From Occallatibacter riparius (lineage in GTDB: Bacteria; Acidobacteriota; Terriglobia; Terriglobales; Acidobacteriaceae): a stretch of 64,000 bases of DNA. A program made the position numbers and the translations under genes. The notes beneath the pieces are model-generated. The model was not told the origin of the DNA. It saw nothing but the letters and a program-made list of their open reading frames with translations, and did not search any database. Every line of letters begins with the position of its first letter. The first letter of the stretch is position 1. Below, one piece after another: positions 59,237-64,000 of the stretch. The stretch spans positions 4,216,001-4,280,000 of the forward strand of contig NZ_CP093313.1 in NCBI RefSeq assembly GCF_025264625.1. Reading direction: 5' to 3'.

Positions 59237-61993
59237 CTATTCAGCCCGCAGCGCCCTCGCCGGCTCAATCGATGCCGCTCGCCTTGCGGGGATCAATCCT
59301 GCCAGCAAAGCCGCGGCTATCAACATCAGTACCGCTCCCGTCAGCACTCCCGGGTCGACACCCTTGATCTCGTACAGTTGCGACTCGATACCGCGTACGC
59401 ACAGCATGGCCACTCCCAGCCCGATCCCGAGTCCGATCAGCGCCTGCACCAGAGCTCCACGCACAACCATCGCCGTGACCGTGGCGCGGCGCGCACCTAG
59501 CGCCATTCGTATGCCGATCTCCGAAGTCCTCCGCGCCACTGCGTAAGCTGTCACGCCGTAGAGGCCCAGCGTGGACAACAGCAGTGCCAGTCCGCCAAAC
59601 AGCATGGTCAGCCGCGACAGCATCCGCGCCTGGCTGAACCGCTCTGCAATCTGCGCGTCGAAACTCTGGAACTTCACCACACTCAGGTTGGGGTTGATGC
59701 TCGCCAGCGTCCGCCGCGCCAGGGTTTCCATGTCATCTACAGGCCGGCTGGTCTTCAGCACGATTGCGCCTGCGTACATGTTCTCGTCCTTGTCGATCGG
59801 ATAATCAGCGCTCTTCTCCCGCTGCATCAATGGAACGAAATACATCATGTGGTCCTTGAATGTAGCGCTCTCGTAGGCCGTGTCTTCCACCACTCCCACA
59901 ATTTCCCAGTCTGCGGCCGTCTTCGGGCTTCCCCCAAAGTGCTGTCCTATCGGGTTCTCCCCCGGCTTGAAAAGCCGCCGCACAAACTCCTTGTTCACTA
60001 CAGCAATCCCTGTCGAGTTCGCCGTATCCTGTGCCGTGATCCCGCGCCCCATCACCACCCTCGTTCCCACCGAATCGAAATACTCCGCATTCGCCTTGAC
60101 GTACGAGGCAATGAGATTCGGATCAGGCTTTCCCTGCACCACGACGTTCCACCCGTTGTTGTTGTCCTCCATCGGCGTGTAGCTGCTTATCCCCACCTTT
60201 TCCACGCCCGGTAATGCGTGGAACCGCTCCTCGATCGTGCGGTAGAGGTCTCCCACCTCGTGCTGGACGTAGCCCGCAGACTGCGGATTGATGTGAACAA
60301 TGTACCGGTTCACTGGATCGAGTTTCAGGTCGATGTGCTCCAGCTTGTTCAGGCTCTTCGCGAACAGCCCGGCCCCCACCAACAGCACCAGAGATAGTGC
60401 CGCCTGAAGCACGACCAATGTCCGCTGCAGCACCGTCGCGCCTCCGGCAATCGTGCGCGCGCCCCGCAGCGCATCCGCTGGCTCTGACTTCGATGCAATC
60501 CATGCCGGAGCCACTCCAAACAAAACCCCGGTCACCAACGACAGACCGCATGCAAACGCCAGCACCGCGGTGGAGGGATCAGCGCTGATCGGGTCATTCA
60601 CCGATCCGGGAAACGCCATCGCCAGCAGCATGCTCGTTCCGGCATACGCCACCGCGAGGCCTGCCAATCCGCCTGCGCCTGCCAGCAGCACGCTCTCCGT
60701 CAGCAATTGCCGCACAATCCGCCCGCGCCGCGCGCCCAGGGCGGCCCGCACATTCATCTCCGCCTTGCGCGCCATACCGCGCACCAGCAGCAGGTTCGCC
60801 AAGTTCGCGCAAGCAATCAGCAGCAGCAACCCTGAGGCCGCCATGAGCAGGCGCAATTGCCGGTCATTTTGCTCCTGCATGGCCTGGATGCCTGCCCCTC
60901 CCGGCGTGAGCACAACATGCTGGTTCTTCAGTTTCAGCTTGCCTTCTTCCGATCTGTAGCGCGGCGTTGTCGCCAGCTGCTGCTGCAGCAGCGTGTTCAC
61001 CTTCTGCTGTAGCTGAGCCCGGCTCACGCCCGGCCTAACACGCCCAACCATGTAAAGCCATTGAGCTTCCGTCCCGTGCACATAGGTCACATTGGCAATC
61101 GGAACCATCGTCTCAATCGGAAAATAAAACTCCGGTGGCGCGTTCCACAGCCTGTCTCCGTAAAACCCCCTCGGCGCAATCCCCACGACTGTCACAGGAT
61201 GCGTATTCACGCGGATCGTGCCGCCCACAATCGACGCATCGCCGTGAAACCGCGTCTTCCACGTCTCATAGCTCATCACCGCGGCCAGCGGCGCGCCTGC
61301 CACGTCGTCGCTATCAACCAAGGTCCGCCCCGCCACCGCGGCAACGCCAAACGTATTGAAGTAATTCCCGGAAACAAACTCGCCCATCACGGAACGCGGC
61401 GGATCCTCCGATCCTTCGCGCCGCACCACCACTTGCCGATACGTCCACCCCGCCTGAATGCCTGCCAAGTCCTCGAACTCGGGGAGGTTCTTGCGAAGAT
61501 ACTCATAGGTGTTGGTCGAAAACAGCGAGTGCTCTCCGCTGTCGTGTGACCCCATGCCCACGCAGCAATCGTTGGAGTTGCCCAGACGCAGTAGTGTCTT
61601 GGGATCGGCCACCGGCAGGTTCTTCAGCAGCAGCGCATGGATCAGCGAGAAGATCGAAGCGTTCGCGCCGATTCCGAGCGCTAACGTGAGAATCGCGACG
61701 ACGGTAAACGCCGGAGATTTGCGCAGCATGCGGATGGCATATGTGCAGTCCTGGAGAATCGTTTCGACGAGTGGAAGGCCCTTTTCAGAGGAATAGCCTT
61801 CGCGGACTGCCTCCACCGATCCAAACTGCAGCACCGCCTTGCGGCGTGCTTCTTCCGGCTTCATTCCGGCGCGGATGTTTGCCTCTGTCTCCAGCGCGAG
61901 GTGTTCCTGGATCTCCTCGCGCAGTCGTCCCGCGCCGTTGCGACGGGCTACGAAATTCGATATCCGTTTCCAGAATCGCCTTAAGAATTTCAT
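59237..61993 (-). CDS. Acidobacterial duplicated orphan permease (ADOP; MacB/FtsX-like)
   Basis: 918 residues from ATG 61993, with GGAGG 7 nt upstream. Layout: a permease-prefix region (~10-60, LREEIQEHLALE...MKPEEARRKAVLQFGS), a first membrane helix (AFTVVAILTLALGIG), a MacB-PCD periplasmic domain, an FtsX permease block (~385-480), then a second helix-PCD-FtsX half to the C-terminus (RTSEIGIRMALGARRATVTAMVV). ABC-type permease without its own ATPase; family name comes from its expansion in acidobacteria. The ATG overlaps the PadR stop, so the two form one operon. Confidence 0.92.
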   Translation of the reverse strand: MKFLRRFWKRISNFVARRNGAGRLREEIQEHLALETEANIRAGMKPEEARRKAVLQFGSVEAVREGYSSEKGLPLVETILQDCTYAIRMLRKSPAFTVVAILTLALGIGANASIFSLIHALLLKNLPVADPKTLLRLGNSNDCCVGMGSHDSGEHSLFSTNTYEYLRKNLPEFEDLAGIQAGWTYRQVVVRREGSEDPPRSVMGEFVSGNYFNTFGVAAVAGRTLVDSDDVAGAPLAAVMSYETWKTRFHGDASIVGGTIRVNTHPVTVVGIAPRGFYGDRLWNAPPEFYFPIETMVPIANVTYVHGTEAQWLYMVGRVRPGVSRAQLQQKVNTLLQQQLATTPRYRSEEGKLKLKNQHVVLTPGGAGIQAMQEQNDRQLRLLMAASGLLLLIACANLANLLLVRGMARKAEMNVRAALGARRGRIVRQLLTESVLLAGAGGLAGLAVAYAGTSMLLAMAFPGSVNDPISADPSTAVLAFACGLSLVTGVLFGVAPAWIASKSEPADALRGARTIAGGATVLQRTLVVLQAALSLVLLVGAGLFAKSLNKLEHIDLKLDPVNRYIVHINPQSAGYVQHEVGDLYRTIEERFHALPGVEKVGISSYTPMEDNNNGWNVVVQGKPDPNLIASYVKANAEYFDSVGTRVVMGRGITAQDTANSTGIAVVNKEFVRRLFKPGENPIGQHFGGSPKTAADWEIVGVVEDTAYESATFKDHMMYFVPLMQREKSADYPIDKDENMYAGAIVLKTSRPVDDMETLARRTLASINPNLSVVKFQSFDAQIAERFSQARMLSRLTMLFGGLALLLSTLGLYGVTAYAVARRTSEIGIRMALGARRATVTAMVVRGALVQALIGLGIGLGVAMLCVRGIESQLYEIKGVDPGVLTGAVLMLIAAALLAGLIPARRAASIEPARALRAE

Positions 61994-62334
61994 TGGAGCT
62001 CCTCCGCCCGGGCCGAAAGAAACCGCGCCATGATTTCGGTCGTCTGCTGCCAATCCTGTACTTCGCTCTGCAACTGGCGCTTGCCGGCCGTTGTCAGCCG
62101 GTAGTAGCGCGCGCGGCGGTTGTTTTCTGACGCTCCCCAGTCCGAGTCGATCGAGCCTTCCTGCTCGAGCTTCAAAAGCACGGGGTAAAGCGTGCCCTGG
62201 TTTACCGCCAGCAGAGCTCCACTGATCTGTTCGATCCGGCGCGCAATCCCATATCCGTGCAACGGGCCCAGGACCTCCAGCGTCTTCAGCACCATCAGGG
62301 CCAGCGTTCCCTGTTTTACGTCAGTTTTCTTCAT
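61990..62334 (-). CDS. PadR family transcriptional regulator
   Basis: About 114 residues (ATG 62334; a GTG codon just before it is also possible). PadR winged helix: LMVLKTLEVLGPLHGYGIARRIEQ...LAVNQGTLYPVLLKLEQEGSIDSDW, then YRLTTAGKRQL and a C-terminal helix. Overlaps the ADOP permease start. This PadR-permease pairing recurs in acidobacteria and presumably regulates its own operon. 182 bp divide it from the divergent methyltransferase gene. Confidence 0.92.
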   Translation of the reverse strand: MKKTDVKQGTLALMVLKTLEVLGPLHGYGIARRIEQISGALLAVNQGTLYPVLLKLEQEGSIDSDWGASENNRRARYYRLTTAGKRQLQSEVQDWQQTTEIMARFLSARAEELQ

Positions 62335-62516
62335 CACTCATCCGACCTTTTGGTTTCCAAAATGAAGATTCTCACATCTCCTTTTGGAAAGCAACAGGGC
62401 AGCAGCATGTATCTGGTAGCTAGAAATTTCAGGCGACAGGCGGATTTCGGGTCTGCTATGCTGCTTCGCGCAATAGATCGACTCACCTAAACAACTTCCC
62501 TTCGAGGTCAAATCAC

Positions 62517-63548
62517 ATGTCAACTACCGTTGCTCCGTCGCCCGCGGACGTTCAAGTCACGCCCGAACGCCTCATGCAGTTTGCCTGGGCCTATTCCGTA
62601 CCGCTGGTGCTTGAGGCCGCCATTCGGCACCGTGTTTTCGACGTGCTCGACGGCGGCGCGATGAACCTCGACGCGCTTGTGCAAGCCACGGGTGCATCTC
62701 GGCGCGGGCTGGCCGCCATTTGCAACGTGCTCGTCGGGCTCAACTTCCTCAGCAAGGACACGAGCGAGGCGTTCTCGCTCACTCCCGAAAGCTCGGCGTT
62801 CCTGGTTTCCACGAAGCCTAGCTTCATGGGCGGAATCATCCGGCACACCAGTGAGCAGCTTCTGCCCAACTGGCTGAAGCTCAATGACGTGGTCGCAACG
62901 GGCAAGCCGATGCGCGCTGTGAACCAGGAACAGGATGGCGGCGAGTTCTTCCATGAGTTCGTTCTGGACATCTTCCCGATGAGCTACCCACCGGCGAAGG
63001 CGCTGGCGACGCACATGGATCACGCGTCGGCCGGTGCTGTTTCGGTGCTGGATTTGGCTGCTGGTTCCGGCGTGTGGGGAATCGCGCAGGCGCAGAGCGG
63101 TCCGGCGGTCCGGGTCACCGCAGTTGACTGGCCTGAAGTCATCGATGTGACGAAGAAGACGGTTGCGCGGTTCGGTCTGAGCGATCGCTATACCTTCGTT
63201 GAGGGTGACCTTGCCAGCGCTGATTTTGGCAGCGGGCACAATCTCGCGACCCTGGGGCATATTCTGCACAGCGAAGGCGAAGCACGGAGTCAGGCGCTAA
63301 TCGAGAAGGTCTTCAACGCGCTTGCGCCGGGCGGCACGATCGCTATTCAGGAGTTTCTGGTGAATGCCGATCGCACTGGGCCGCTCAATGGCTTGATCTT
63401 TGCAGTGAACATGCTGGTGAACACCGATGAGGGAGACACGTTCTCGTTTGAGGAGATCAGCGGGTGGCTCATCGAGGCGGGATTTGTGGATCCGCGGATG
63501 CTGGCTGCGCCGGGGCCTTCGCCGCTGATTCTGGCGACCAAGCCGTAG
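62517..63548 (+). CDS. SAM-dependent O-methyltransferase (class I, two-domain)
   Basis: 343 residues, GAGG 9 nt before the ATG. An N-terminal winged dimerisation domain (~18-105) precedes a Rossmann methyltransferase domain with SAM motif VLDLAAGSGVWG, a VTAVDWPEVIDV segment and ILHSEGEARSQALIEKVFNALAPGG. This is the hydroxyneurosporene/acetylserotonin-type O-methyltransferase group, modifying small hydroxylated metabolites. It stands alone; no biosynthetic neighbours. Substrate unknown. Confidence 0.85.
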   Translation: MSTTVAPSPADVQVTPERLMQFAWAYSVPLVLEAAIRHRVFDVLDGGAMNLDALVQATGASRRGLAAICNVLVGLNFLSKDTSEAFSLTPESSAFLVSTKPSFMGGIIRHTSEQLLPNWLKLNDVVATGKPMRAVNQEQDGGEFFHEFVLDIFPMSYPPAKALATHMDHASAGAVSVLDLAAGSGVWGIAQAQSGPAVRVTAVDWPEVIDVTKKTVARFGLSDRYTFVEGDLASADFGSGHNLATLGHILHSEGEARSQALIEKVFNALAPGGTIAIQEFLVNADRTGPLNGLIFAVNMLVNTDEGDTFSFEEISGWLIEAGFVDPRMLAAPGPSPLILATKP

Positions 63549-63612
63549 GTTATTGACGAAGGGATCGAGCGCGCCCGCCGGTCTGACTGGCGGGACACGG
63601 CCAGTTTTGGGG

Positions 63613-63936
63613 TATTTACTGATAAGTACAAAGGCGCATTGTATGTTGCAACGACTTGTTTTGCGCCTATGGGATTTGGTAGGTCGATAAGTATAGTTGC
63701 TTGTTTTGCTTAACCCGGTTTTTGGCGAATATATGGAGAAGTAAAAACAGGGGGAGGGGTAGCTAATTTTCTAGTAACTGCAGTGCCTGATTGGTTACTC
63801 CCCTCATGCTGTCGTTTTCCGGGCTGGATGCTGGCCCAGTCTGCGCTTTTTGAGCCCGAAAGTCGGTAGACACACAAATCCCCACGCCTCCCAAGATAGA
63901 AAGGCGAGCTTTCGGTGTATGTGATGGCGGTCACGA
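63613..63936 (-). repeat. Long dispersed intergenic repeat (~325 bp), copy 2, inverted
   Basis: Its reverse complement aligns with 35980-36318. The 63-nt core lies at 63716-63778 (one mismatch), GTATTTACTGATAAGTAC at one end and GTATGTGATGGCGGTCAC (63917-63934) at the other. A stem AGGCGC/GCGCCT surrounds part of it (63632-63668). No coding potential. The flanking bases 63937-64000 show nothing further. Confidence 0.8.
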
Positions 63937-64000
63937 GTGTTGCGGGAACGGTTGTCCGCCTATTCAGGATCGGGTAGAATGAGTCTCGGCTTCGCTTCTT

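Overview
The window reads as chromosomal DNA of a free-living acidobacterium (class Terriglobia/Acidobacteriia). This is inferred from family content: an Oar-like TonB-dependent receptor with a carboxypeptidase-regulatory N-domain, a PadR plus duplicated orphan permease (ADOP) pair, an HTH-FlgO/TolB-TPR protein, many secreted glycoside hydrolases (GH35, GH36, GH16, GH97), an ornithine-lipid gene pair, and hairpin repeats scattered between genes. GC content is high, so long antisense ORFs are common and were discarded. I see no phage, insertion sequence, CRISPR array, rRNA or replication origin.

Layout. 0-5 kb: the end of an alpha-2-macroglobulin gene coupled to a membrane protein, then a convergent pair of cell-wall genes (transpeptidase and SpoIID-metalloprotease fusion), tRNA-Leu(UAA) and an AhpD-like protein. 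5-18.6 kb: a catabolic island with a TonB receptor-GH35 operon, a TetR regulator, an MFS-aldehyde dehydrogenase operon, and an FGGY kinase-class II aldolase-class III aminotransferase-aldolase-like operon. The receptor and kinase promoters have the same architecture, with a TGANN-N3-GCTCA element at the same place in an 18-nt spacer, so one regulator (probably the TetR) may govern both. I recognise no described pathway with this gene set, and it is the best candidate for an undescribed system. 18.6-22.3 kb: a PAS histidine kinase with a FixJ-type regulator, and a separate kinase with a cyclic-nucleotide-binding domain. 22.6-24.9 kb: a GH36 alpha-galactosidase.

25-36 kb is looser, with long gaps, hairpin repeats and secreted proteins (a collagen-like protein, an NHL-repeat protein, a phosphoesterase, two unknowns) plus one HTH-TPR regulator. 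36.4-46.6 kb is a complete branched-chain amino-acid operon in the order leuA-leuB-leuC-leuD-ilvD-unknown-ilvB-ilvH-ilvC, with a divergent LysR gene and a terminator after ilvC. Its LeuA lacks the leucine-sensing domain. 47.6-53 kb: an outer-membrane barrel, a HEAT-repeat protein, a GH16 lipoprotein and a GH97 enzyme. 53-59 kb: olsB-olsA-like ornithine-lipid genes, a LacI regulator, a glycerate 2-kinase-hydrolase pair and an M20 peptidase. 59-63.5 kb: a PadR-ADOP operon and an O-methyltransferase. A repeat of about 330 bp occurs at 35980-36318 and, inverted, at 63613-63936.
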